Assembly: GCF_018531495.1 (NCBI RefSeq)
Contig: NZ_JAHDTI010000014.1
Location: forward strand, 62,001 to 126,000
Origin: Nonomuraea sediminis
GTDB taxonomy: Bacteria; Actinomycetota; Actinomycetes; Streptosporangiales; Streptosporangiaceae
Direction of reading: 5' to 3'
DNA length: 64,000 nt
Every line of letters begins with the position of its first letter. Position 1 is the stretch's first letter. The position numbers and the translations under genes were made by a program. The notes below the pieces were generated by a model. It was not told where the DNA came from, ran no database searches, and saw only the letters and a program-made list of their open reading frames with translations. This document shows positions 27,311 through 35,473 of this stretch, piece by piece.

Positions 27311-27736
27311 GTGAGCAGTGACAGGCCCGCGGCACGGGTGGTGTGCCTGGATCGGGAGGGAAAGGTGCTGCTGCTGCGCTGGCACGACCGCGTGAGCGGT
27401 GAGACGTTCTGGGAACCGCCAGGAGGCGGGCTTCTTGCCGGAGAGACCCCGCTGGAGGCCGCAAGAAGAGAATTGACCGAGGAAACGGGGTTGCCGGGCG
27501 ATGCCGTACAGGACCGCTTTGTCGCGGTCCCCCGCGATTTCATGTGGCTCGGCGTCCACTACGTCAAGACCGAGCAGTTCTACCTGGCCTGCTTTGACGA
27601 AGTCGAGCCTGTCGCTGCTCCCGGTTCCGTCACCCGGGAGGAACTCGACTCGTACAAAGGCGCGGCGTGGTTCGACGTGCTACCGGAAGGGGTTCAGCCT
27701 CCGGAGCTGGCCGAGGTGATCAGGGAGCTCACGTAG
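27311..27736 (+). CDS. Nudix hydrolase
   Basis: 141 residues from a GTG with GGAGGAGAAGG upstream. The Nudix box is canonical: GGGLLAGETPLEAARRELTE then ETGL. The N-terminal strand AARVVCLDREGKVLLLRW and the short length suit a housecleaning phosphohydrolase, but the substrate is unknown. Its last 43 bases overlap the 3' end of a small gene on the opposite strand. Confidence 0.87.
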   Translation: MSSDRPAARVVCLDREGKVLLLRWHDRVSGETFWEPPGGGLLAGETPLEAARRELTEETGLPGDAVQDRFVAVPRDFMWLGVHYVKTEQFYLACFDEVEPVAAPGSVTREELDSYKGAAWFDVLPEGVQPPELAEVIRELT

Positions 27737-27987
27737 GACGCGGTCTCCTCGGCGGAGGTGAAGCGGACGGGCTGGCAGCCCGGCAGCTCGACCAGGTAGT
27801 CACCGGAGTAGCTCACCGTCACGTGCCGTGCCGCCAGCACCGGGTCGTCGCTGACCGGCGGCTGGTAGGTGTTCTGCGTGAGCGTGAGTCTGACCCGGCT
27901 GACCAGGATGGCGCGGATTCCTGCTGCGGCAAGCCGTTCCTGAACCCAACACAGTTGCTGGACTCGTGCGGCGTGCAGGGCGGACAT
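27694..27987 (-). CDS. small protein of unknown function
   Basis: 97 residues (ATG 27987; an in-frame GTG three codons upstream is possible). I do not recognise the family. It is mixed alpha/beta, with LHAARVQQLCWVQERLAAAG at the start and a SYSGDYLVELPGCQPVRF strand pair near the end. It is divergent from the XRE-DUF5753/DUF397 pair; unrelated small genes often sit beside such pairs. Codon use looks coding in this frame, but the convergent 43-bp overlap with the Nudix gene lowers certainty. Confidence 0.5.
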   Translation of the reverse strand: MSALHAARVQQLCWVQERLAAAGIRAILVSRVRLTLTQNTYQPPVSDDPVLAARHVTVSYSGDYLVELPGCQPVRFTSAEETASYVSSLITSASSGG

Positions 27988-28109
27988 GGGCACCACTTGT
28001 CCTTACTTTTACCGGATTTCTGCACCCCGATATCAGAGTGCACTGGCGCGACTACTCTATGTACGTCAAGCGGTGGCACACGCCGACTGTGTACGTAGCG
28101 GGTGTCGTT

Positions 28110-28128
28110 TGTAGAACCCGTGTAGAAC
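28110..28128 (+). promoter_or_regulatory. 11-bp-spaced direct repeats before the XRE gene
   Basis: TGTAGAAC at 28110-28117 and again at 28121-28128, one helical turn apart and 20-39 bases before the start at 28149. Probable operator for the XRE protein itself. Confidence 0.45.
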
Positions 28129-28148
28129 GTTTCTCCTACGGAGGGATC

Positions 28149-28967
28149 ATGCCTTCCGCTCGCGCACTCGAACCCGGTTCAAGTCCGCTCGCATTTTTCG
28201 GCTCCGAGCTGCGAGAACACCGCGTTCGAGCGGGTTTGTCGCAAGAGCAGCTCGCCGAGCGCCTGAGCTACTCGCTGTCCCTCGTGTGCGCCGTCGAGCT
28301 CGCCAACCGGACCCCCTCGCGCGACTTCGCCGAGCGGGCCGATCAGGTGCTCGACACGCGCGGCGCGCTGACGCGACTGTGGCCCCTGGTACGGCAGGCC
28401 GCCTACCCGGCCTGGTTCCGCCCGTGGCTGGAGATCGAGCAGACGGCGCGCACGCTGCAGACGTGGCAGCCGCTGCTGGTGCCGGGCCTGCTGCAGACCG
28501 AGGACTACGCGCGCGAGGTGCTGCGCAAGGAGCCCGCGGCGACCGCCGAGCAGGCGGAGGAGGCGGTGGCCGCCCGCATGACCAGGCAGGCGATCCTGCA
28601 GCGGTCCGATCCGCCGATGTACTGGGTGGTGCTCGACGAGTGGGTGCTGCACCGCCCGGTGGGATCGGCCGACACGATGCGGGGCCAGATCCGGGCCCTG
28701 CGTGAGAGCGCCGAGCTGCCCAACATCACGATCCAGGTGGTCCCGAGGAGCAGTCCGGCCCTCGCCGGGCTCACGGGGGCGTTCGTGATCGCCAGAATCC
28801 CCGGAGAGCCCGACCTCGTTTACCTGGAATCGGCTCGCGAGGGGTACGTATCCGATCGACCGGCCGACATCGAATCGATCGTTCAGAGATACGACGTGAT
28901 CCGGTCTCTCGCCCTACCTGTCAACGCGAGCCTAGATTTGCTGTCAACAGTGGAGGAGAGCGTATGA
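28149..28967 (+). CDS. XRE-family regulator with DUF5753
   Basis: 272 residues. ATG after CTACGGAGGGATC. Residues ~18-75 form the Xre HTH (LREHRVRAGLSQEQLAERL, SLSLVCAVELANRTPS); residues ~95-265 are DUF5753 (WFRPWLEIEQTARTLQTWQP, VPGLLQTEDYAR, VVPRSSPALAGLTGAFVIA, LVYLES). Such proteins are abundant only in filamentous actinomycetes and pair with DUF397 proteins in development or antibiotic control, much like an antitoxin-toxin pair. Its TGA overlaps the ATG of the DUF397 gene. Confidence 0.93.
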   Translation: MPSARALEPGSSPLAFFGSELREHRVRAGLSQEQLAERLSYSLSLVCAVELANRTPSRDFAERADQVLDTRGALTRLWPLVRQAAYPAWFRPWLEIEQTARTLQTWQPLLVPGLLQTEDYAREVLRKEPAATAEQAEEAVAARMTRQAILQRSDPPMYWVVLDEWVLHRPVGSADTMRGQIRALRESAELPNITIQVVPRSSPALAGLTGAFVIARIPGEPDLVYLESAREGYVSDRPADIESIVQRYDVIRSLALPVNASLDLLSTVEESV

Positions 28968-29200
28968 ACGACCTTGAGTGGCGCAAGGCCCGTCGCAGTG
29001 GTAGCAACGGCGGCGACTGCGTCGAAGTGGCCGTCCTCGCCGCACCCGAGGATGTCGCCGTTCACAAGCACGGCCACGACAGGCTGTACGTCCTGCGCGA
29101 CTCGAAGGACCCGGAAGGGCCCCGGCTGTTCTTCACCCCTGCCGAGTGGGAGGCATTCCGCCTCGGCATGAAGGACGGCGAGTTCGACGACCTGACCTAG
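28964..29200 (+). CDS. DUF397-domain small protein
   Basis: 78 residues, the classical DUF397: LEWRKARRSGSNGGDCVEVA, then VLRDSKDPEGPRLFFTPAEWEAF. It starts within the stop of the XRE gene (ATGA), so synthesis is coupled. It is taken to bind the partner regulator; related Streptomyces pairs act in differentiation (BldB, WhiJ type). Confidence 0.93.
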   Translation: MNDLEWRKARRSGSNGGDCVEVAVLAAPEDVAVHKHGHDRLYVLRDSKDPEGPRLFFTPAEWEAFRLGMKDGEFDDLT

Positions 29201-29262
29201 CGCGAGGTGGGTCGCCGCGGCCTCAGGGGGATTCGTCGTCCCTCGTCCGCTAGATCGTTCCA

Positions 29263-29295
29263 GCGCGGTGCCGGAATCCCCGGCACCGCGCTTTT
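29263..29295. terminator. bidirectional Rho-independent terminator
   Basis: 12-bp perfect arms GCGCGGTGCCGG (29263-29274) and CCGGCACCGCGC (29280-29291), 5-nt loop, then TTTT. It lies between the convergent DUF397 and alpha/beta-hydrolase genes. Confidence 0.85.
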
Positions 29296-30131
29296 CACGT
29301 GGCGAGCCAGGTGGCGACGGTGGTCGCGAAGCGGTCGGCGTCGTCGTGCCACGGGTAGTGTCCCGCCCCCTGCTGGACGACGACCTCGGCGTCACGGAAG
29401 AACCCGGCGTACTCGACCGCCACGCCCGGCAGCGTGTTGACGTCCACCTCGCCCGCCACGAGCAGCACCGGCACGTCGAGCTTGGCGAGCGCGGCACGGG
29501 TCGCCCCGGGGTCGAAGGCGCCCTCGCCCGCGAAGATCGCCGCCGCTTCGTGGTTGCGTGTCCGGCCGTCGGCGGCCTGGTGGGCCCGCGCCGCCTCGTC
29601 CCACCTGCCATGGAAGAACGGCCCGATCGCGTCCCAGTCGGTGCCGGTGCCGGCCACGATCGCCTCGAGGGCGGCCATCGCCTCCGGGTACCACGGCTCG
29701 CCCGCGCGCAGGCGGGCGACCTCGAGCCTGCCCTCCCCGGTGACGACGATCCCGACGGCCCCCGCGCCCGGCGTGACCAGGACGAGCCTGGCGACGTGCC
29801 CGGGGTGGCGGGCGGCGTACATGACCGCGAGGTTGGCGCCTGCCGAGTGGCCGAGCAGGTCCATCCGGTCGAACCCGAGGTGGGCGCGCAGGGCCTCGAC
29901 GTCGTCGACGAGCCGGTTGCAGCGGTAGGTGGCCGGGTCCTCAGGGACGGCCGACCGCCCAGTGCCGCGCAGGTCGAGCACGATCAGCCGCCGGTGCGCC
30001 GACAGGCCGCCGAGCTCGCCCAGGTAGGCCGAGTCACGCATGGGGCCACCGGGCAGGCAGATCAGCGGCTCGCCCTGACCGTACTCGTGGTAGGCCAGCT
30101 CGGTGCCGTCATAGGAGGAGAACGTGCGCAA
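29295..30131 (-). CDS. alpha/beta hydrolase
   Basis: 278 residues from a TTG that follows the stop of the MBL gene with no gap. The fold motifs are CLPGGPMRDSAYLGELG (oxyanion loop), LDLRGTGRS, nucleophile elbow LLGHSAGANLAV, acid in VAGEVDVNTLPG and base in QGAGHYPWHDD. The GGP oxyanion loop and DLRGTGRS resemble S33 peptidases, but an esterase or haloalkane-like role is equally possible. Third gene of a TetR-MBL-hydrolase operon. Confidence 0.85.
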   Translation of the reverse strand: MRTFSSYDGTELAYHEYGQGEPLICLPGGPMRDSAYLGELGGLSAHRRLIVLDLRGTGRSAVPEDPATYRCNRLVDDVEALRAHLGFDRMDLLGHSAGANLAVMYAARHPGHVARLVLVTPGAGAVGIVVTGEGRLEVARLRAGEPWYPEAMAALEAIVAGTGTDWDAIGPFFHGRWDEAARAHQAADGRTRNHEAAAIFAGEGAFDPGATRAALAKLDVPVLLVAGEVDVNTLPGVAVEYAGFFRDAEVVVQQGAGHYPWHDDADRFATTVATWLAT

Positions 30132-30851
30132 TCAGAGCTCCATGACCAGGCGGGGGGATGCGACGGCGATCGTACCGGAGAAGCCCTCGGCGGCGGCGGT
30201 GACGAAGCGCTCGACCGGCAGCCCGGGCCACGGATGCGTCAGGACCAGGCGCCCCACTCCTGCTCGCGCCGCGTTCGCCCCGGCCTGCCTGGCTGTCGAC
30301 AGGTACGGCGCGTCCTCTTCGGGGACCTCTTCCGGATATGTCGCCTCGGCCAGGAAGACGTCCGCGTCGCGCGCCAGATCCACCAGGTCGGGTGTCGGCC
30401 CGGTGTCGCCGGTGTAGGCAAGCACGGTCCCGCCTGCGCTGAGCCGTACACCGTGGTTGGGCACGTGATGCGGCAGCAGCCAGGTCTCCAGCTTGAAGGG
30501 GCCGAGCTCCCCGGAGAAGGTCAGGCCGTCGGCCAGCATCGCGGGTTTGTCGAGCTTCAGCACCGCGTCGAGCGCGCCCTCGGGAGCGTGTACGGCCAGC
30601 GGCGCGGGACCCCGCTCCCCCAGCACCCGGGCGCGCAGCAGCGGGTTGAGGTCGGCGCAGTGGTCGGGATGGCCGTGGGTGATCACCACGGCGTCCACGT
30701 CCTCAGGAGCGGCGAACTCCTGCAGCACCTGCATCGTGCCGTAGCCGGGGTCGATCAGGACCCGGTAGCCGTCGTGCTCCACCAGGTAGCCGCTGCAGGC
30801 CTGGGTGGCGGTCGGCCAGGCGCCCGACCCGCCGAGAATCGTGAGTTTCAT
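30132..30851 (-). CDS. MBL-fold metallo-hydrolase
   Basis: 239 residues. Metal-binding HxHxDH appears as THGHPDHCADLN near residue 59; further ligands are in LPHHVPNH, AYTGDTGPTP and LTHPWP. It resembles the RNase Z/ElaC-like or phosphodiesterase-type MBL proteins of about 240 residues. The start ATG overlaps the TetR stop (ATGA, 30848-30851). Cytoplasmic; substrate unknown. Confidence 0.88.
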   Translation of the reverse strand: MKLTILGGSGAWPTATQACSGYLVEHDGYRVLIDPGYGTMQVLQEFAAPEDVDAVVITHGHPDHCADLNPLLRARVLGERGPAPLAVHAPEGALDAVLKLDKPAMLADGLTFSGELGPFKLETWLLPHHVPNHGVRLSAGGTVLAYTGDTGPTPDLVDLARDADVFLAEATYPEEVPEEDAPYLSTARQAGANAARAGVGRLVLTHPWPGLPVERFVTAAAEGFSGTIAVASPRLVMEL

Positions 30852-31363
30852 ACCTTGAGTCCATCCATAACGATTCGCAGGGACGTGGCCGCGTGCTCGC
30901 CTGTTCTGGCGACGGCCGCGGTGAGCGCGAGCAGTTCGGGCATCGAGACGTCGCGCCTGACCACGCCGGCCTGCTGGGCCCGGGTCAGCAGCGTATCCAG
31001 CGCCCGCGGCAGCTCGCGGCGGCCCTCGGCGAGGGCGTCTTCAGCGGCGGCGACGGCATCGGCGTAGGCCGCCTTGGTGGCCGACACCTCGACCATCCCC
31101 TCGAGGAAGTCGAACAGCGCCCGCCCGGGATCCTCCGCGTCGCACAGCCTGCGCGCCTGGTCGACGAAGCCCTGCACGATGCCCGCGAAGACCGCCTCGA
31201 CCAGCGACTCCTTGGTCGGGAAGTGGCGGAACACGGTGCCGATGCCGACCCCCGCGATGCGGGCCACCTCCTCGGTGGAGGCGGTGATGCCGTGCTCGGC
31301 GAACACGGCCTCGGCGGCGTCGAGGATCTTGGCCCGGTTGCGGGCGGCGTCGGCGCGGATCAT
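30848..31363 (-). CDS. TetR-family regulator
   Basis: 171 residues. The HTH reads RAKILDAAEAVFAEHGITAS, TEEVARIAGVGIGTVFRHFP, TKESLVEAVF. The C-terminal ligand domain resembles the SbtR/TetR_C_33-like group. It is divergent from the SnoaL-like gene at 31436; a perfect 16-bp palindrome sits between them, and it heads its own operon with the MBL and hydrolase genes. Autorepression and control of the SnoaL gene are likely. Confidence 0.9.
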   Translation of the reverse strand: MIRADAARNRAKILDAAEAVFAEHGITASTEEVARIAGVGIGTVFRHFPTKESLVEAVFAGIVQGFVDQARRLCDAEDPGRALFDFLEGMVEVSATKAAYADAVAAAEDALAEGRRELPRALDTLLTRAQQAGVVRRDVSMPELLALTAAVARTGEHAATSLRIVMDGLKV

Positions 31364-31401
31364 CGATTGACAAGCGGAGTCGCCGCTCCGTATCGTTCTT
31401 C

Positions 31402-31417
31402 CGGAGTCATGACTCCG
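31402..31417. promoter_or_regulatory. TetR operator palindrome
   Basis: CGGAGTCATGACTCCG is perfectly palindromic and lies centrally in the TetR/SnoaL divergent gap. A weaker CGGAG-N6-CTCCG lies at 31375-31390. A related site occurs at 32804-32820. Confidence 0.6.
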
Positions 31418-31435
31418 ATTCTAGGGAGGCAACCC

Positions 31436-31855
31436 ATGTCCGAGCAACATGACGTCCTTCAGCGCTACCTGCGCGCCGGCGTCGACGGTGATCGCGCGGC
31501 CCGATCGGCGCTGTTCGGTGACGACGCGGTGGTCGAGTTCCCGTTCGCGCCGGAGGGATCGCAGCGGCGCTTCGCCGGGCGCCAGGAGATCGAGGCGATG
31601 TTCGACCTGATCGGCGACACCGCGCGGGCGGGCGACATCCGCATCGACGAGGCGGCCACCTCGCTGACCGTCCACGAGACGACCGATCCCGAGGTGCTGA
31701 TCGCCGAGTCGGAGGTGCACGTCGACACGCCTGCCGGTCGGCTGCGCCTGCCCTACATCCAGGTGTTCAGGATCCGCGAGGGGAAGATCGTGCTCTTCCG
31801 CGACTACTTCGGACCGCGCACGGGAGAGCTGACCAAAGCTCTCTTCTCGCGGTAG
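31436..31855 (+). CDS. SnoaL-like (NTF2-fold) protein
   Basis: 139 residues after GGGAGGCAACCC. The cone-shaped NTF2 fold is suggested by QRYLRAGVDGDRAARSALFG, DDAVVEFPFAPEGS, GRQEIEAMFDLIG and the closing FRIREGKIVLFRDYFGP. Such proteins are cyclases, isomerases or ligand binders. Divergent from the TetR gene and probably repressed by it. Confidence 0.86.
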   Translation: MSEQHDVLQRYLRAGVDGDRAARSALFGDDAVVEFPFAPEGSQRRFAGRQEIEAMFDLIGDTARAGDIRIDEAATSLTVHETTDPEVLIAESEVHVDTPAGRLRLPYIQVFRIREGKIVLFRDYFGPRTGELTKALFSR

Positions 31856-31867
31856 TACGGCGGGCCC

Positions 31868-32650
31868 CTAGGGGCCGGGTTTGTGCCCGAGTTCGGTGAG
31901 GGTGGTGGTGAGGAGCGCGCGGAGGAGGGCGCCGCCGACCTTCTCGTGCTCGGCTTCGACCGGGAGTCCTTCCGCCACGCGGGCGTGGTAGATCTCGCGT
32001 TCACGTTCGTCCGTGTACGGCTGGGCCGTCATGGCGACCGCCACGGTGGTGCGCGTGCCGCGGCGCGGGAGGATGGCGACGGCGTGGGTACGCAGGCACG
32101 TCTCGTCCGCCCCGCCGTACCAGCCGCACTTGAGGGCGGCGCTGGGCGCGCGGACCGCCTCGCGGATGCCGAAGGTCTGCTCCCCCGACACCTCCCGCAT
32201 CCAGCCCATGATCGTCTCGGCGACGGGGTCCCCCGCCAGGGCCGACTGGGCCAGGGCCGCGTAGGCGGTGGCGACCTCGGTGGCCGCCACCTCGACCGAG
32301 CCGAAGCGCGACGGGTCGCCGTTGGGGACCGCCCAGGAGACGCCCGTGCGGTGGCAGAGGTCGTCGAGGATGACCGCGGGCCCGACCGCCAGCCACAGGT
32401 TGAGCGTGTCGGCGTTGGAGGAGACGACGACGGCGGGCTGGGCGTGGCGGCGCCAGCGTTCCGCGTCGGGGATGCGGGGCGCGGTGACCCAGGCGTACAG
32501 GGGTTTGAGCAGGGAGGCGCAGCGCAGCCTGGTCAGGCCGGAGCTCACACCGACGGTGCGGGCGGACGGCCCGCCGTAGCCGCGCCTGATGCCCGCCGCC
32601 TGGGCGCTGGCCCCCGGCTCCAGGTGGCGCAGCAACTCGTCGAAACTCAT
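31868..32650 (-). CDS. serine hydrolase, beta-lactamase/transpeptidase-like
   Basis: 260 residues from the ATG giving MSFDELLRHL. Active-site SxxK is ASLLKPLY with Ser46 and Lys49; the second motif SxN is SSN at 77-79. The KTG box is not obvious, and KCGW near residue 190 may take its place. There is no signal peptide, which is odd for a penicillin-recognising enzyme, so the protein may act inside the cell or be a degenerate relative. It converges with the SnoaL gene, 12 bases between stops. Confidence 0.75.
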   Translation of the reverse strand: MSFDELLRHLEPGASAQAAGIRRGYGGPSARTVGVSSGLTRLRCASLLKPLYAWVTAPRIPDAERWRRHAQPAVVVSSNADTLNLWLAVGPAVILDDLCHRTGVSWAVPNGDPSRFGSVEVAATEVATAYAALAQSALAGDPVAETIMGWMREVSGEQTFGIREAVRAPSAALKCGWYGGADETCLRTHAVAILPRRGTRTTVAVAMTAQPYTDEREREIYHARVAEGLPVEAEHEKVGGALLRALLTTTLTELGHKPGP

Positions 32651-32803
32651 GCGACCCCCCAAACCGTTCGAATGCCTCCCAAACGCCCGCCTCCCCGTGC
32701 GCGAGCACTCTGACCAGCCATGATGGCACCAACCATCGCCCCAGGGGATCGACTCGCCAAGGTCGAGGAATCAGCGCGCCCGCGGAACGGTTTGACCTCA
32801 TAC

Positions 32804-32820
32804 CGGAGCGACTCGCTCCG
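32804..32820 (+). promoter_or_regulatory. inverted repeat before the quinone oxidoreductase gene
   Basis: CGGAGCG-ACT-CGCTCCG, 19 bases before the ATG, flanked by CC on the left and ATT on the right exactly as the TetR palindrome at 31402 is. A shared or sister TetR regulator is suggested. Confidence 0.5.
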
Positions 32821-32838
32821 ATTAGCGAAGGAGTGCAC

Positions 32839-33771
32839 ATGCGTGTGGTCGTGGTGAGGGAGTTCGGCGGGCCCGAGCGTCTGGTCGTCGAGGAGGTCCC
32901 GGACCCCGTCCCCGGCCCCGGGCAGGTGCTGATCGAGGTGGGCGTGGCCGCCATCACGTTCGTGGACACGCAGTCACGGGCCGGGCAGGGGCCGGTGCCC
33001 GCGCACCGGCCGAGCCTGCCGTACGTCCCGGGGAACGGTGTGGGCGGCACGGTGGTCGCCGTGGGCGCGGGAGTGCCCGAGGCTCTGGTCGGCAGGCGGG
33101 TGATCAGCTCGCTGGACGGCAAGGGCGGCTACGCCGAGCTGGCCGTGGCCCAGGCGGCCGGCCTGGTCGAGCCGCCCGACGGCATGTCACTCGAGGACGC
33201 GGTGGCGTTGCTGGCCGACGGGCGCACGGCGGTGGGGCTGATGCGCGCGGCGGCTCCGAAGCCGGGTGAATGGGTGCTGGTCGAGGCGGCGGGCGGCGGC
33301 GTCGGGAGCCTGCTGGTGCAGTTGGCCGTGCGCGCGGGAGCCCGGGTGATCGGCGCGGCGAGCAGCCAGGACAAACGCCGCAGGGCCGCGGACCTGGGCG
33401 CCGAGCTGACCGTCGACTACACCGACCCGGGCTGGGCGGACACGGTCAGGGAGGTGACCGGCGGGCTTGACGTGGTCTTCGACGGCGTGGGCGGCGACAT
33501 CGGCGCCGCCGCCGCGACGCTGCTGCGCGACGGCGGCAGGATCAGCGTGTACGGCATGGCCGGCGGACCCATGACCGAGCCGGGCGACCGCGTCACCAGG
33601 GTCGGCTTCCCGCAGGCGGACCTGCGGGAACTGGTCCAGGAGGCGCTCGAGGCCGGTCTCCGCCCGACGATCGGCCAGGTCCTCCCGCTCGAGCGGGCCG
33701 CCGACGCCCACGCGGCGATGGAGGCCCGCACGGTCACGGGTAAATCCCTGCTGCTCCCCGCACCCGCGTAG
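32839..33771 (+). CDS. quinone oxidoreductase-like MDR family protein
   Basis: 310 residues. ATG after GAAGGAGTGCAC. Medium-chain dehydrogenase/reductase without the catalytic or structural zinc cysteines: MRVVVVREFGGPERLVVEEV, GNGVGGTVVAVG, then the NADPH Rossmann site EAAGGGVGSLLVQLAVRAGA and FDGVGG. It reduces quinones or enones with NADPH. The inverted repeat upstream suggests TetR control; no regulator gene is adjacent. Confidence 0.88.
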   Translation: MRVVVVREFGGPERLVVEEVPDPVPGPGQVLIEVGVAAITFVDTQSRAGQGPVPAHRPSLPYVPGNGVGGTVVAVGAGVPEALVGRRVISSLDGKGGYAELAVAQAAGLVEPPDGMSLEDAVALLADGRTAVGLMRAAAPKPGEWVLVEAAGGGVGSLLVQLAVRAGARVIGAASSQDKRRRAADLGAELTVDYTDPGWADTVREVTGGLDVVFDGVGGDIGAAAATLLRDGGRISVYGMAGGPMTEPGDRVTRVGFPQADLRELVQEALEAGLRPTIGQVLPLERAADAHAAMEARTVTGKSLLLPAPA

Positions 33772-33792
33772 CGGCCCTTAGGCTGATCATCC

Positions 33793-34320
33793 GTGACCTA
33801 TCCCACGCGGAGCCACCTCAGCCCCAGCGCCGAGCCCCGCCCCTCGCCCATCGAGGGCACGGGGCTCTTCGCCGTCGAACCCATCCGGGCGGGCGAGGTC
33901 GTCCTGCGCCTGGGCGGCCGCGTGATCGGCGACGCCGAGCTGGCCGCGCAGACCCCGCCCTACAGCAGCCTGACCGTGGCGGAGGGCGAGCACCTGCTGC
34001 TCGACCCCGCGCATCCGGCGAGGTACGGCAACCACTCCTGCGAGCCGAACCTGTGGCACGAGGACGCGGTCACCCTGGTCGCGCGGCGCGACATCCCCGC
34101 CGGCGAGGAGCTGACCATCGACTACGCCACCCACACCGGCGTGGAGACGTGGTCGATGCCGTGCGCGTGCGGCGCGCGGGCCTGCCGCGGCAGCGTGACG
34201 GGCGCCGACTGGCGGCTCCCCGGCCTCCAGCAGGCCTACGGCGAGCACTGGACCCCGCCGCTGCTCGACCGGATCAGAGCGCGGCGTCGAAGCGGGCCCG
34301 CAGGTCCGACAGACGCTTGA
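33793..34320 (+). CDS. SET-domain protein
   Basis: 175 residues from a GTG. The SET lysine-methyltransferase core is complete: EGTGLFAVEPIRAGEVVLRL, RYGNHSCEPNL (NHSC at 80-83, pseudoknot and SAM site), GEELTIDYATH with Tyr111, and a post-SET-like CACGARACRG with three cysteines (124, 126, 131). SET proteins methylate lysines of histones, ribosomal or other proteins; bacterial substrates are mostly unknown. It stands alone and overlaps the convergent aminotransferase gene by 47 bases. Confidence 0.87.
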   Translation: MTYPTRSHLSPSAEPRPSPIEGTGLFAVEPIRAGEVVLRLGGRVIGDAELAAQTPPYSSLTVAEGEHLLLDPAHPARYGNHSCEPNLWHEDAVTLVARRDIPAGEELTIDYATHTGVETWSMPCACGARACRGSVTGADWRLPGLQQAYGEHWTPPLLDRIRARRRSGPAGPTDA

Positions 34321-35422
34321 CGGGCTCGTTGCTGTAGACGAGGCGGACGTGGCGGCGGGCCACCTCGCCGCCCCAGGCGGTCATCGGCGTAGCCGCGATC
34401 CGCCCGCGCTCCAGCAGCCGGGCCGACAGTTCCGTCGCGGGAAGGCCGAGCGCCTCGGCGTCGACCAGGCACGACCAGCCGCCGCCCGCCCGCACGACCG
34501 GCAGCCCGGCCAGCTGCTCGATCACGGTGTCGTGGCGCGCCTGGTACTCGGCCGCCGCCTCCGCGACCCCGCCGCCGGCCGGGTCGGTGAGCGCGGCGGC
34601 CGCCCCGAGCTGGGCGAACCCGCTGGAGACCGTGGTGTTGTAGGTGGTGGCCACCCCCACGAGCCGCATGATGTCAGGCGGCCCGGCGATCCACCCGATC
34701 CGCCAGCCGATCATCCGGTACTCCTTGGACGTCGACCCGATCACGATCGTCCGGTCGGCGAGCCCGTCGACGTGGCACGGGTGGATCCGTGGCTGACCGT
34801 CGTAGACGATCCGCTCCATGGCCGCGTCGTAGATCAGGTGGGCGCCGGTCCGCTCGCAGACCTCGGCCACCGCCGCCCAGTCGTCGGCGTCGAGGATCAT
34901 CCCCGACGGCATCGACGGGCTCATCAGGAGCAACGCAGCCGCCTCCGTCACCGCCGACAGCGCCTCCCTGTCCAGCCGCCAGAACCCGTCGACGACCCGG
35001 AGCGGCACGAGCCACGGCTGCGCACCCGCCAGCCGTACCCGCTGGAGCAGGCCGGCGTAGGTGGGGTCGGTGAGCACGACGCGCTCGCCAGGCTGGGTGG
35101 CAGCCAGCAGCATCGGCAGGACCGCCGAGGTGCCGCCCGAGGTGACGACGATCTGTTGCATCGGGTCGTAGCCGACCCCGGTGCGCACGCGCAGGTCGGC
35201 CGCGATCGCCTCACGCAGCACGGGCAGCCCGGTGAACGGCAGCCAGCTGTTGCCCTCGCCCGCGGCCAGCGCCGCCATCGTGGCCTCCACCGCGGCCCGC
35301 GGCGGCGGTACGTCCGTGTCGAGGTTCTCCATGCGCAGCACGTCGGGGTCGTCCCCGGCGGCCGCGGCGACCTTTTCGATGTCGAAGGACTGGATCTCGG
35401 CGAATCGCGAGTTGGGCCGCAT
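34274..35422 (-). CDS. class I/II aminotransferase
   Basis: 382 residues, fold-type I PLP enzyme. VVTSGGTSAVLPMLLAA contacts the phosphate, SPSMPSGMILD holds the Asn/Asp-type loop, YDAAMERIVYDG the Asp-x-x-Tyr set, and GSTSKEYRMIGWRIGW the Schiff-base lysine. It belongs to the broad aspartate/aromatic/MalY-like group; substrate unknown. An IclR-type palindrome lies 15 bases upstream of the start. Its 3' end overlaps the SET gene on the opposite strand. Confidence 0.88.
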   Translation of the reverse strand: MRPNSRFAEIQSFDIEKVAAAAGDDPDVLRMENLDTDVPPPRAAVEATMAALAAGEGNSWLPFTGLPVLREAIAADLRVRTGVGYDPMQQIVVTSGGTSAVLPMLLAATQPGERVVLTDPTYAGLLQRVRLAGAQPWLVPLRVVDGFWRLDREALSAVTEAAALLLMSPSMPSGMILDADDWAAVAEVCERTGAHLIYDAAMERIVYDGQPRIHPCHVDGLADRTIVIGSTSKEYRMIGWRIGWIAGPPDIMRLVGVATTYNTTVSSGFAQLGAAAALTDPAGGGVAEAAAEYQARHDTVIEQLAGLPVVRAGGGWSCLVDAEALGLPATELSARLLERGRIAATPMTAWGGEVARRHVRLVYSNEPVKRLSDLRARFDAAL

Positions 35423-35437
35423 GACACCTCCATGGGT

Positions 35438-35455
35438 TGTTCCATATACGGAACA
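35438..35455 (-). promoter_or_regulatory. IclR-type operator before the aminotransferase gene
   Basis: TGTTCC-ATATAC-GGAACA is a perfect interrupted palindrome 15-33 bases upstream of the start at 35422. The TTCC-N6-GGAA pattern is common for IclR-family regulators. No IclR gene is in the window. Confidence 0.5.
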
Positions 35456-35473
35456 CCGCGGCGTTGCCCCCTG

